A DNA stretch of 64,000 nucleotides from Palaemon carinicauda (lineage: Eukaryota > Arthropoda > Malacostraca > Decapoda > Palaemonidae), in the NCBI RefSeq assembly GCF_036898095.1, contig NC_090743.1:17467351-17531350 (forward strand), written 5' to 3'. How positions within the stretch are numbered: position 1 is the stretch's first letter; each line of letters opens with the position of its first letter. A program made the position numbers and the translations under genes. This document shows positions 1 through 11,397 of this stretch, one piece after another. Below the pieces are notes generated by a model. The model saw only the letters and a list, made by a program, of their open reading frames with translations, did not search any database and had not been told where the DNA came from.

Positions 1-1010
1 TCCACGCGAACTGCTGCTGGGTCTGGAATCGGAGAACAATACAAGAGGAGCCTCTTGGTCATCGAGGTAGCGAAGAGATCTATGGTTGGCTGACCCCACA
101 GGGCCCAAAGTCTGCTGCAAACATTCTTGTGAAGGGTCCACTCTGTGGGGAAGACCTGACCCTTCCGGCTGAGGCGATCTGCCATGACATTCATATCGCC
201 CTGAATGAGCCTCGTTACCAGCGTGAGCTTTCGATCTTTTGACCAAATGAGGAGGTCCCTTGCGATCTCGAACAACTTCCTCGAATGAGTCCCTCCCTGC
301 TTGGAGATGTAAGCCAAGGCTGTGGTGTAGTCGGAGTTCACCTCCACCACCTTGTTAAGCTGGAGGGACTTGAAGTTTATCAAGGCCAAATGAACTGCCA
401 ACAACTCCTTGCAATAGATGTGAAGTGTCCTTTGCTCCTGATTCCATGTTCCCGAGCATTCCTGTCCGTCCAGTGTCGCACCCCAGCCCGTGTCCGATGC
501 GTCCGAGAAGAGACGGTGGTCGGAGGTCTGAACAGCCAAAGATAGACCTTCCTTGAGAAGAATGCTGTTCTTCCACCATGTTAGAGTAGACCTCATCTCT
601 TCGGAAACAGGAACTGAGCCCGTCTCTAGCGTCATGTCCTTTATCCAGTGAGCAGCTAGATGATACTGAAGGGGGCGGAGGTGGAGTCTCCCTAACTCGA
701 TGAACAGGGCCAGCGATGAAAGTGTCCCTGTTAGACTCATCCACTGCCTGACTAAGCATCGGTTCCTTCTCAGCATGCTCTGGATGCATTCTAGGGCTTG
801 GAAGATCCTTGGGGCCGACGGACAAGTCTGAAAAGCTCGACTCTGAAGATCCATACCCAAGGAGACAATGGTCTGGGATGGAACGAGCTGAGACTCCTCA
901 AAATTGACCAGGAGGCCCAGTTCCTTGGTCAGATCCATAGTCCATTTGAAAATCTCCAGACAGCGACGACTTGAGGGAGCTCTTAAAAGCCAGTCGTCTG
1001 ACGGAGCCGG
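1..1010 (-). pseudogene. DIRS RT C-terminus and RNase H domain (element A)
   Basis: The minus-strand frame is open from about 1010 to base 1 in everything I translated. It begins at the second Asp of the RT catalytic motif (DDWLLRAPSS) and continues with RT thumb sequence. The RNase H domain follows: LFSDASDTGWGATL (first Asp), KELLAVHLALINF (Glu), VNSDYTTALAYI (second Asp) and a NVMADRLSR stretch (last Asp). After it comes the TIDLFATSMTKR segment seen in the same place in B. The SDN of B reads SDY here. RNase H would remove the RNA strand during reverse transcription. With the front of the RT deleted this cannot be a working polymerase, so it is a relic. The family call is firm because B matches residue by residue over hundreds of positions. 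Confidence 0.85.
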
Positions 1011-1595
1011 ACACAAGATCATGATACTGCTGCACAGTCTGTAAACTGTCAATCATGGGCAAGCGAGGAAGTACAGTGACAACCCGAATCTGTCTAGACT
1101 GTCTGGGTCGTACAGACAACTCCTTAACGGGTTGCTGAGGTTGCCGCACTGCGTCACAACAAGTCCCTTCTGTTGGTTGTTGAACGTCTTCCCCGTGACA
1201 CATTGACTCCGTAAACAAAAAATCCTCTAACAAGGACTAAGCTTGGACTGCATGTCATGCAACACAGCTCAAGGTCTATGGGAGCAGGTGTGGTAACAGA
1301 CGGGATTAGCGGCTGAAGTGTAACCATTACCTTCCCTGTAAGCATGTTATGCTTAAAAAAAAAAAGAGATTATGCAGCTAAAGGCTCCCTCCAAATGACA
1401 GAGTCCTCAAGGGAATATCAGAAGGAGGGAGAAAAGAACTTTCTCATCTACAGGGACCTTATCCTAGAAAAGCTAAGTTCTCTGAGTGAGGGTTCACTGG
1501 TGCAAAGCAGCAGACTAGAAGGCAACGTTATGAAACTGCTTGACAGTCTAGTGAGTTGGCAACAACCCAAGATGTGTTGAGAAGCATGCGGTAAG

Positions 1596-1788
1596 GTATG
1601 CAGAGCATGATGTATGCAGAGTATGCTGAATGCAGAGCATGCTGTATGTAGAGCATGTTGTATGCAGAGCATGCTGAATGCAGAGCATGCTGTATGCAGA
1701 GCATGTTGTATGCAGAGCATGCTGAATGCAGAGCATGCTGAATGCTGAGCATGTAGTAAGCAGAGCCTGCTGTAAGCAGAGCCTGCTG
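1596..1788. repeat. 16-bp minisatellite, about 12 copies
   Basis: Twelve tandem units of roughly GTATGCAGAGCATGCT with scattered substitutions. The core AGCATGCT is self-complementary. Because 16 is not a multiple of three, all three minus-strand frames give periodic Cys/His/Met-rich translations that look like proteins but are artefacts. Confidence 0.9.
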
Positions 1789-2431
1789 AAAGGAAAACAG
1801 AGCGTGTGCATGGCGTTTAACATTTCTCAGAAATTCCATGACCAGTGCTAGAGTGCTTTATGCATGCTTGCATGGGGTTTAAACCATGGTATGCTGAACA
1901 GCAGAGTCAGAACGAGCTGGAACAACAATAGTGTGGTTTCCTCTTCAAGACTCCGATGAGGGAACACCTGAGGCTCAGTCTGCAAAGGCTGAATAAAAGA
2001 CAAGCAGAAGGAAGGCGCATGGGTGGAGGAGGCTGACTCCTAGCATGAGTGGTTGAACCCAAGGGTTGCGCTTGCTGAGCGGTTGGCGGAAGCGGAGTAG
2101 CAAGTTCCAGTTCCTGTGGTGTGAGCGGAGCGCGATGAGGAAGAGGCTGCGCAGAACAAGGTAAATGTCTCGCAAGCTGAGGCTCCTGAGGCGCAAGGCT
2201 AAGGTGTTGTGGTGCTTGCCTTATGGAGGGTTGAGCTCGCTGCAGCAAGAGCTGAGGAAACTGACTCATGGACGGGAGAGGTTGTTGTACCTCAACCGAG
2301 TGTTGCATCACTGGTGGAGCAGCAAGTGGAGGCGGAGGAAGAGAGGTATAATCCTCCTGATCCCAATGTAAAGGTTGCCTTAAGAAAGGCGGAGGCTGAA
2401 CACCACAGGGAACAGCAAACTCAGCACGTGT

Positions 2432-3076
2432 CTCAACATCGTACGCCTGGCAGGTGGAACTGCTGGCAGGTGGTACTGCGATCAGGCGGAGCGAGTGTAG
2501 GTGGAGGGAGTGTAGGCGGAGGCGGAGGAGCAACACTCTCAGCCCGACACTCACGCATCAAGTCCGAAAGCTGTGCTTGCATGGACTGTAGTAGAGTCCA
2601 CAACATCATACGCCTGGCAGATGGTACTGTGATCAGGCGGAGCGAGTGTAGGAGGAGGGAGTGTAGGCGGAGGCGGAGGAGCAACACTCAGCCCGACACT
2701 CACTCATCAAGTCCGAAAGCTGTGCTTGCATGGACTGTAGTAGAGTCCACAACATCGTACGCCTGGCAGATGGTACTGTGATCAGGCGGAGCGAGTGTAG
2801 GAGGAGGGAGTGTAGGCGGAGGCGGAGGAGCAACACTCTCAGCCCGACACTCACTCATCAAGTCCGAAAGCTGTGCTTGCATGGACTGTAGTAGAGTTCA
2901 CAACATCGTACGCCTGGCAGATGGTGCTGCGACCAGGCGGAGCAGGTGCAGGCTGGGCGAGCACAGGCGGAGCAGGTGCAGGCTGGGCGAGCACAGGCGG
3001 AGCGAGAACAGGTGGAGGGAGTGTAGGCGGAGGAGGAGGTGCAACACTCTCAGCCCGACACTCACGCATCAAGACC
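2432..3076 (-). repeat. 150-bp tandem repeat encoding a Pro-rich gag segment
   Basis: The landmark 'atggactgtagtagagt' recurs at 2581, 2730 and 2881, giving units of 149 and 151 bp, with a fourth partial unit on the left. The nominal 150-bp period equals 50 codons on the minus strand: a Cys/Glu stretch, a run of prolines (APPPPPTLPPP) and a Thr/Ala tail. One unit has lost two bases (near 2688), so it breaks the frame. The rightmost unit also contains two copies of a 30-bp Ala/Pro/Gln sub-repeat (about 2940-3005). Confidence 0.85.
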
Positions 3077-3878
3077 GAAAGTTGTGGACTGCAGTAGAGT
3101 TAACTTGGGGTCGGCAGACACTAAGTTCTGCTGAGGTAAAGCCTTAACAGCAGAGATCTGTTGTGGCAGAACCTTACTCCTCTTAGGCGGAGTGTAATCA
3201 ACTGATGACTGAGGAGAGTCAGAGCTAACCCAATGACTGCATTCGGGTTGTGAACTTTAACTTCGTACGTCTGGCATAGGTCTGGACTTAACGTTTAAGA
3301 AGTCTTGAGACCTGAGACCAGCGTTACTCTGCCTTTATTTTCTCCCCTAATCTCTTCTGCAGACGAGCAAAATAAGGGCTCAATCGTCTGCGGGTGGGAG
3401 TGACGGTCTCGGTAAGACACGCCCACAACCACCGAGAATACTTCTGTGCGCCGATCAAGGCCTGCTGAACCCTTATGCCCTTCGACATTGCTTCTCCCCT
3501 GGGCTTGGGAGCTTGCAAGAGGTCCCGGACTGGGAGGACGACTGGCGCGCACAAAAGTACCCTCACGCACTAATCACTTATCACTTTGATTTCTGTTTGC
3601 ACTTATTTCACTGAACTCGAAACTTTAAGTGGTTTGTACCTGAAATACGCAATTCTATCCTTTCTCAAAGTTAGTAATTGCGAAAACAGAATTACAATGT
3701 AACAGAAAAATCTAATGAAAGATAATTCAGTGGTTGGAAAGAGACTAAACACTAGATCACTCTAGAAACGTTTAGTTTCTTCCCCTAAAGAGACTAGGGA
3801 GAAGAGCAAAAAACGATAACGACGTTACTCGTACGCCTGGCAGGCTTGAATGAAACGTTTATCCTCTTTCTCCCTCCG

Positions 3879-3884
<6 letters not shown>

Positions 3885-3919
<35 letters not shown>
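3885..3919. repeat. (TC)n microsatellite
   Basis: An uninterrupted TC dinucleotide run of about 35 bp. Confidence 0.97.
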
Positions 3920-3921
<2 letters not shown>

Positions 3922-4699
3922 ACTTAGAACCTGAGAGAAGAGCCCAATCATATATATCGTTAAAACATATTATTGTTAAAGGAAAAAAACTGAAAAGTTC
4001 CTTTATTAGGATCAAAACCATTAAGTTAAGAAAGAATAAACAAAACGCTAGACACGGTTATTCTTACTGCAACGTGAAACCGTGAACATTCTTTCTCTAT
4101 CGTAACGATAGAGTGCAAGTTGAACGTTCTGAACGTCAACAACTGCAGAGACAAAACAAAACGTTAGTTCAGCTTTGAAAACAGTACGAGACTGTCAAAG
4201 AAAATCTTTCAAACTCTGTGGCGGAAATAGCATAATATGTTAACAGGTAAAACCGAAATGACGGGCTCAAAGTTTATTAACTTCGGTAAAAGACCGCCTA
4301 CTATTAGGAAGGTCGAATATAAACAAATATAAAAATTAATTTTAATGAGTTTATAATAAAAGGAAGTTAATCGAAGAGGCCTATAAGAGGCGGAGAGATA
4401 TAAAATAAATCTATAACTTTTGTTAAGCAAAATTAAGAAAGAGAGTCTATACTCTCTTAGACACCAACACTTCCGTCTAAGGGAAGGGTCGGCCATTGAA
4501 AAGTGAACGAGAGTTCATACTCTCTCGTCACCAAAATTAATCAAATTAATTCCAAAAGCTAACTAAGCTAATATAGAAGTTTCCAGTAAAGCGACAGCCG
4601 AAATCAAAGAGAAATACTTCACCAAAGTCGTGAAAATACTCCAAGAACATAAGCGTATCCCAGAACGTCTTGCCGGAAGCACGACAGAGGAATAATTGA

Positions 4700-4859
4700 G
4701 GAGGTGTCAACAAGAAGTACTTGAGTACCTGGCCACAGGTGGCGCTGGTAAATACACCCCCTTCTAGTATTGTGATAGCTGGCGTATCCCTCCATAGAAT
4801 TCTGTCGGGCAACGGAGTTGACAGCTACATGATTATCGGGTAAGTTTAATATTGAAAAC
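4700..4859 (-). repeat. 5' inverted-terminal-repeat region of element A
   Basis: Read on the minus strand it begins with an ATATTAAACTTACCCG-type terminus, then GTAGCTGTC, GACAGAA and ACCAGCGCC. The same words in the same order form the left ITR of B (51884-52060). The partner ITR would be outside the window. Confidence 0.65.
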
Positions 4860-4984
4860 TTTTATTTTTGAATATGCTACAAAATCTATGTAAATTTTTG
4901 TACACTCATAAATGCAGGAAAATGCTGATGCAACTCTGTCGTTATAAGAAAATGAATACAAATGGTAGATTGGATTATTTTAGA

Positions 4985-6125
4985 CAGGATACAGCATTCA
5001 TCCATTGCTCATGCAACTGATAGCTGCGGCAGGTAGTCAGTAGTGAGGACAGTTATGTTAGTGTTACTGTTGCTAGTAGAATTGTTGTGGACACTTTTGG
5101 CAAGGCTGCTGCTTCAAGACTTGTTGCAGGAGCAGTTAAAATGGCAATTATTCCTGCTCATACTAGAGTTGTAGGTAGGTGTTGGCAAGGCTGCTGTTGT
5201 AAAATTTGTCACAGCTGCTGTTGACATATCTCCTGTTGCTTCTGTTGCAATCGGTCGTTTATCAGTAGTAATTGCAGTGATGTTATTTTGGTTACTGCAG
5301 GAGCAGACGAAGTGAGTTACTTTTCTAGTGATAAAATACAAAACAATTGTTAACCTTATCTTGGAGATGTCAGGGAGATTTAAAATTTAGGAGACATTGC
5401 CTATAATTATGGTTTAACATAATTTAATCTGTGGTAAGCAGCTCTTCTAGGAAAAGGACACTCCAAAATCAAACCATTGTTCTCTAGTCTTAGGTAGTGC
5501 TATAGCCTGTGTACCTTGGCCTTCCATTATCTTGGGTTAGAGTTCTTTTGATTGAGAGTACACTCAGGCACACTATTCTATCTGTCTCCTTATTTCCTTT
5601 CCTCATTGGGCTATTTTCCCTATTGGAGCCTGTGGTCTTATACCATCTTGCTTTTCCAACTTGTAATAATAATATTAATAATAATTATAATTGTTGGCTT
5701 CTTCACAAGCTTGTTGCTGCAAGATTTGGTGTAGGAGCTATTTGAGTTTTATTGGCATCTTCACAAGCTTCCTGCTGCAAGGCTTGTTACAGGCACTGTT
5801 GGCATAGCTTTTGCTTCTGCTTGTGTTGTTTTAGGCAGTGTTGGCAATGCTCCTGCTAATATTCCTCAGATTTATTGGCTTCCTCTCAAGCTTGCTGCAG
5901 GAAGAGTTAACATGGTTCCTGCAACTGATGTTGGTGCAGGTCATCAGTTTGGATGTTATTTTAGCTACTGTTCTAAGACTTGTTGCTAATGTCTTTTGAA
6001 ACATACCGCAACAGGTAGTCATTAGTGATAACATTAATGCTATTGTGACTGCTGCTGTAAGACTTGTTGCAGGTGCTGTTGACATGGCTCTTGCATCTTA
6101 TGCTGCAACAGGTTATTGTAGTGAT
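4985..6125. repeat. Degenerate Gln/Leu/Cys-codon-like repeat block
   Basis: Sequence in 4985-5340 and again in 5740-6125 is built from loosely repeated words such as GACTTGTTGCAGG, GCTGTTGACAT and TTCACAAGCTT. Both strands give low-complexity translations with frequent stops, so I do not call a gene. The block is split by a dispersed repeat at 5432-5692, which suggests one tandem array opened by an insertion. Confidence 0.5.
5432..5692 (+). repeat. Dispersed repeat with TAA-rich tail, copy 1
   Basis: Starts with GTGGTAAGCAGCTCTTCTAG and ends with GCTTTTCCAACTTGTAATAA plus further TAA/TTA units. A second copy lies at 60522-60886 in the same orientation and extends to a clean (TAA)n tract. A constant 3' end followed by a simple-repeat tail is typical of a LINE 3' end or a SINE. 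No coding potential is seen. Confidence 0.7.
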
Positions 6126-6153
6126 GCAGTTATGGTTGCTGCTGGTACAGTTT

Positions 6154-6855
6154 TTGTAGAATGTAAAGAGACTTCTGTATAAGAAAGTGATTTTACCAAC
6201 TGTGATGTATGGATCGGAGTTGTGGGGAATGAAAGTGATGGAGAGACAAAAATTGAATGTGTTTGAGATGAAGTGTCTAAGGAGTATGGCTGGTGTATCT
6301 CAAGTAGATAGGGTTAGGAACGAAGTAGTGAGGGTGAGAACGGGTGTAAGAAATGAGTTAGCAGCTAGAGTGGATATGAATGTGTTGAGGTGGTTTAGCC
6401 ATGTTGAGAGAATGGAAAATGGCTGTCTGTTAAAGAAGGTGATGAATGCATGAGTTGATGAGAGAAGTACAAGTGAAAGGCCAAGGTTTGGGTGGATGGA
6501 TGGAGTGAAGGAAGCTCTGGGTGATAGGAGGATAGATGTGAGAGAGGCAAGAGAGCGTGCTAGAAATAGGAATGAATGGCGAGCGATTGTGACGCAGTTC
6601 CAGTAGGCCCTGCTGCTTCCTCCGGTGCCTTGGATGACCGCGGAGGTAGCAGCAGTAGGGGATTCAGCATTATGAAGCTTCACCTGTGGTGGATAATAGG
6701 GGAGGGTGGGTTGTGGCACCCTAGCAGTACCAGCCGAACTTGGTTGAGTCCCTTGTCAGGCTGGGATGAACATAGAAAGGAGGGGTCCCCCTTTTTGTTT
6801 GATGTCGGCTACCCCCCAAAATTGTGGGAAGTGCCTTGGTATATGTATGTATGTA
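6154..6855 (+). pseudogene. 5'-truncated LINE (family 2), C-terminal end and 3' UTR
   Basis: Homologous from about 6154 onward to 47318-48030 of this window. The frame from 6187 encodes the post-RT region of a non-LTR reverse transcriptase: MYGSELWGMKVMERQKLN, then a VLRWFSHVERM motif and an RPRFGWMDGVK motif. A TGA at about 6451, where the sister copy has AGA, stops the frame. The 3' UTR ends in GGTATATGTATGTATGTA. I cannot assign the clade. It is a dead-on-arrival fragment that lacks the polymerase core. Confidence 0.8.
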
Positions 6856-6865
6856 CATCTGGTTT

Positions 6866-7640
6866 TTCAATCTTCAACCTTCACTACCACCCTTTTACCT
6901 CCCCCAATCTATTTCCCCATTCTTTTGCTACAACTAATTTCCCTTCAACCAAAAATATAATCAGACATACCGTTAGCCATACCTTTAAACAAGTGCACAT
7001 CTTTCTATCTTACAAACATTCTTCTTATCAACATATATTCCATTAATGGCCTTTCTACCACTCTTCCATTTGCCACTCTTACCCATGTATGCCTGTTATT
7101 GTCTTTCTTTTTGAAAAACTACCACTTATCACCAGCTCTTGTTCAACACACATATCTACCACTCTCACCACTCAATTTTCACCTGGTACTTTATACATCC
7201 CAGTGACACTTTTTACTTCTCCACCACCCACTTTTGCATTTATATTACCCATCACAAGTACATAATTCCTTCTACCTAGTCCTTCAACACACCTAGTCAA
7301 TTCATGCCAGAATTCTTTCTGGTCTTCTTCACTTTTTTCACAACCTGGCCCATACACTAACAATAGCCCAACATTCTGTACCCAGCCTATCCCTTACACT
7401 CATTAACCTAAATGATACCTCCTTCCATTTTACTACTTTACCTGTCATCTATTTTCTTAGCAATAAAGCCACACCCTCTCTTGCTCTTCCTCTTCCAATC
7501 CCAGACACAATACCTGTCACTTCATCCTTCCCTTTTATCTTTGTCTCACACAAGGCCAACACATCCATCCTTCTATTTCAAAACATATTTCCTATCTCAC
7601 ATCTTTTACTCTATCGTACTACATCCACGCATATTCAGAC
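6866..7640 (-). pseudogene. LINE endonuclease-domain relic, probably family 2
   Basis: Minus-strand translation gives, with stops and frame changes, the order expected of an APE-type endonuclease: DVLALCETKIKGKDE, REGVALLL, KWKEVSFRLM, the block at 7172-7363 with VYGPGCEKSEEDQ and a VLVMGNINAKVG motif (the catalytic GDxNA step reads GNINA), then a FLVEGKLVVAKEWGNR motif near 6900. The canonical SDH before that last motif has decayed. It abuts family-2 LINE sequence in the opposite orientation. Membership of that family is inferred from co-occurrence, since the two fragments do not overlap. Confidence 0.7.
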
Positions 7641-10499
7641 ACCCCAAAAGTAGATTGCGGGGATCAGTCACTCTCCCCCAGCTCCTCCTCTTTGATATCT
7701 CACAAGAAATAACTACACAGGAGAGGGGATTCCCAGTTGCTTCTAACGACACGCAAGGATACTTTCGTGCTATTCCAATTGTTGTTATGCCCTGCAGCAA
7801 CATTATATATTTATATTCTACATATGTTGAACTATATTAACTTTTATTACATGTATGCAATGTTGACTGTACCTTATCAATATTTATAAGCAAGACAATA
7901 AACGTGTTTAAAGAGGTAAGGGTTTGAAAAGGTTTATATATTATATTGAGCCATTCCTTCAGCCATATTACAGAGAAAAAATATCACTAATCACTATTTT
8001 TTTTTTCAGGAAAGTGTTGAAATGAATGTCATGTTACCTATTCCTCTTTAGCACTAACTGTCAAGATAAATTGGTATGGTCTTAACAACCACGGGATGAA
8101 TTGTGGTAGACACGTCAGTGCCATTACATCGTTGCTTTTTCTGTAAAAGATGTATTTACAAAGAGTATTGACTTTAGTAAGTATTATCATGGGTAATTAG
8201 TTTTTGAAGACCTATTCCATGATAGCTTTTGTTTTTGTTTGATAGTTACATTTAGCCTTGTGTATTATAGAATTATCTTTTAGCTGTGATATATATTGAA
8301 GTCCAAAGTTGTATTGCCATATACAGTATATGGTTTGACAATGGTAATTCTTTAGTGATTAGCAAGTTTATTGTTGCTTCTTCTTTAAAGTTGATTATTT
8401 TATTAACAGTATTATGATGATCATTGGCAAGTTTAGTTTCACAAAGACCTCAGGTTTAGCAATAGATTGTTTTGATTGAAAATAATTATTTTGTTACCTG
8501 TTTAGTGTTTTCAGATCTTCGATTTCAGCAATTTTAAGATGCAGGTTTAAGTTGAAAATTTAATCTACTGTTAATATGCTGACTTTTGTACTATCCACTA
8601 TAATATACAGTACATACAATATATGTATACTACCAAATAAAGTTTTGAAAATGGTTTTTGTAATAATTGACCTTTTATTTTATAAACTAAAATACATATG
8701 ATTTACATATTGTAATATTTACGTTTTGTAGAATTTAAATAGTTAGGACTAGTCAATCAATGTGAAAAAATTAAGATATAAATCACCTAAAACAAATATC
8801 ACAACAGGCAGAAAAGTATAGAAACAAATTGCTTGATGGCTGTTGATCCCTGTGCCAATTGAGTATTGCAGTGTTAAGTTGGGTTCTCAACTGGTTACAG
8901 TAAGAGTGGGATACAAATACTGTATGCATACATTATATTGGGGTTTTTTTTCCGTGTTACATTTTAAAGGTTTGCCCAACCCTTTCCATTTATTATAGAA
9001 GGACAAGTAGTAGGGGAATTTCCGTCATTAGTAAGTCTAAACAATTGAAAATATAACCTATCATTGCATATCATTCTTAATTAATAAATTTCAAGCACAA
9101 CGATTCATGCAATTTTTTTCATATGAATCTTAATTGTTTCAAGCTTGAATCCTTCGCAGGCTAATCCTTTGATGAGAATCTTTCATTCTCTTTTAGGTGC
9201 AGTATACACATAATGTGACTATGGTTGCTGAAAAGGTGCAAGATAGGAGAGAGGAATTTTCCTTTCTTGATCAATTGAGGAAGGAAAAGTTTCCTTAATT
9301 CCAGCCATCTAACCTTGAGCTTAAATGGTAAGACCTGAAAGGCTGTGTGGAATATAGTATTAATGCGTTTGGTAAAGTTTTGTATCTCTTCCTCATCAAA
9401 GAACAAGAGTAAAAGATAAAAGTTAAAACATATTCTGAGGATATAAAGTTCGTAGGCATTAAGATAATACAACTGAACCACAAAAAGCTACTTTATAATT
9501 TGATTCTAACAGCATATGTCAATAATGTAAATGCAACATTGTATAACTAACTATAGTCCTGGATAAACAACACCTTCAAGGCAAGATCCCATAATCTACT
9601 AACAGCAACCAGGGATCTCCTAGAACAAAAACAAGTTATAAGGCTTCTGGAGAATGGGATGTGCTGAACACTCTAAGAACATTGACTACAGCAAATCATC
9701 TACATTCTTTTAGAGTTACAGGGGTTCACAGACAGCTTTTGGTACTAATACTTAAAAGTGGGAAATATTTAAGATGCTTTTTACTTGAAGTTTAGAGACA
9801 TGAGTTTTGCAATAAATCAGATGTATCCTGGATAAGGATTGATCTGTTCCAATATATGTGTGGGCATGTATAGTGAAAATACTGAAGGAAAAAACTGCTG
9901 GCTGAAAGCAAATGCTGGATGACTTCATAAAAATGGTAAATTATTAAAGTCAAGAGTAACAAAAACAGCAGGTTGAAAATATAAGAAGGTAAAAACTGGC
10001 CAATGAATATAGCACTTAATAATGGTAACCAATATTCTTATTGAGTATAGAAGAACTTGCATCTCTCCTACGATGAAAATTCTATTTCATGTGAAGATTG
10101 TAACCAGAGGTACCCTCGCACTCGGAAGGGAAAACATGATTAGCATTTCAATTGAAAGTGACAAGACCCAATGAACTATACGAAAACCTATTTTCAAGTG
10201 TGGGTGACTTAAATGCCCATAGCAAAATTACTACCGTCACCAAAGTTAGGATTAAAGGAAGCCAGGAGTAAGCAAATGGGGAATACTTTAGTCCAAACAT
10301 TAAAATGGATCACTAACCACAAAACTAAAATAAGGAACCTTTCAGTTAAAGCCCCTTAACAGAATAAGAAAAGTTTGTGAAATTTAAATGAATAGTAAAA
10401 CAGAAGCTAAAGATTTACCTCTGCTCACCAACTTTCTTCAAAGGAATTCAGAAACCATAAGAAAATGAAGAACAGTGAACATCCGAGTACTCTAAGGGA
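7641..10499. other. AT-rich spacer with no recognisable gene
   Basis: Both strands are rich in stop codons. The longest frame, about 106 codons on the minus strand near 9161-9481, has Leu/Phe-rich sequence typical of translated AT-rich DNA and no motif. I see no tandem repeat, terminal repeat or RNA gene. Confidence 0.6.
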
Positions 10500-11329
10500 A
10501 TGTGTTGTCATCTGTGGTTTATCCACCTCATGAATTTTGTAATGCGTAGAACAGTCAGAGATGGTCGAGAAGGATTGGACTGGATTGGTGATAGGAATTT
10601 AGCAAACCTAAAGTATGCTGATGAGGCTGTCCTTGTTAGCAGAACACCACAGGATTTGCAATACTTTCTTACCAGAATGCATGAAATATCACACGAGGTT
10701 GAGATAAAGATAAATAGGAGAAAAACAGAGATGATGAGAACAGAGTATGCAATGGAAGATGAAATATCATTGGAAGAAGAAAGGATTAATGAGGTAGAAT
10801 CATGTAAGTATTTAGGAACTATGATCTCCAATACAGGGTCTTTAGAATTAGAGTTTAGTAAAAGATAAAAAAAAAAATCAGACAATGGGTAAGATAAGTA
10901 AAATTTGGAAATCAAATTGCCCGAAATTACTTAAAAAAAAAAATCAGACTATAGGTCTACATCAGTTTAGTGAGATCGGTGTCACTCTATGGACATGGGT
11001 CATGTTATGACAATGAAACAATCTCCAATTGCTAGTAGATTTGAGAGCAAAGCCCCCAGAAGGATATTGGAAGTTAAATGGCAGGAAAGGATTAGAAATG
11101 AAACTATAAGAGAGATTACTCGTGTGCTATATGTGGATGATCAGGATGAGGGGTAGATGGAAATGGTTTGGGTATGCTCTTTGCACTCCCCAAGAGAGAT
11201 TAGTTCAGCAAATGTTCAGTTGGGCTCCACAAGGCACTAGAAGAGTTGGAAGACCCAGGCCTACATGGCTGAGGACTATGAAGTGCGAAGTAGGAGAGGA
11301 TGAATGGAGAAGTATTGAATTAAAAGCTA

Positions 11330-11332
<3 letters not shown>
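10500..11332 (+). pseudogene. LINE (family 3) reverse-transcriptase relic
   Basis: The frame at 10500-10868 contains the RT palm motif as YADEAVLVS; the usual YADD has lost its second Asp to Glu. It is followed by KINRRKTEMM and CKYLGTMISNTGSLELEFSKR, the standard spacing of RT motifs C, D and E in non-LTR elements. After a stop and an A-rich stretch, 11122-11320 resumes with RGRWKWFGYALCTPQERLV and GTRRVGRPRPTW, a C-terminal signature common in such elements. Frameshifts and stops separate the pieces. Element ends are not visible; it stops against an (AT)n tract. Confidence 0.75.

Positions 11333-11394
<62 letters not shown>
11333..11394. repeat. (AT)n microsatellite
   Basis: About 31 AT units flanked by GC on both sides, at the 3' edge of the LINE relic. 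Confidence 0.97.

Positions 11395-11397
<3 letters not shown>

Larger units (their letters stand above)
1011..4496 (-). pseudogene. DIRS gag-like relic with expanded repeats (element A)
   Basis: The presumed start is the ATG at 4494-4496 (MADPS), preceded by the same leader sequence as the B gag start at 52258. A well preserved block at 3295-3570 (VRASRPPSPGPLASSQAQGR and following) matches B gag residues of about 165-250. A second block at about 1010-1230 matches the Gln/Arg-rich 'RQSRQ' part of B gag. Between them the sequence is dominated by a 16-bp minisatellite and a proline-rich 150-bp tandem repeat. Reading frames are interrupted throughout. The gag C-terminus is missing because of the internal deletion. 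Gag proteins of this kind are structural or nucleic-acid-binding; that role comes from family knowledge, not from this sequence. Confidence 0.7.
1..4859 (-). mobile_element. DIRS-like retrotransposon A, internally deleted, runs off the left edge
   Basis: Read on the minus strand, this interval starts with a terminal sequence at about 4859. It continues through a leader, a gag-like region (start codon near 4496) and an RT/RNase H region that leaves the window at base 1. Each part aligns by eye with element B of this window (51884-58422): the outer terminus, the MADPS gag start, the gag middle, and the RT-RNase H segment. About 1.75 kb present in B (gag C-terminus and RT N-terminus) is missing at about 1010. 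The tyrosine recombinase and 3' terminus would lie left of base 1 and cannot be judged. It is an old, defective copy: gag frames are broken and tandem repeats have expanded. Confidence 0.8.

Noticed and set aside
1448..1839. Cys/His-rich minus-strand frames
   Set aside because: Generated by the 16-bp minisatellite in all three frames.
3846..4085. Ser/Leu-rich frames over the TC microsatellite
   Set aside because: Low-complexity translation of (TC)n on both strands.
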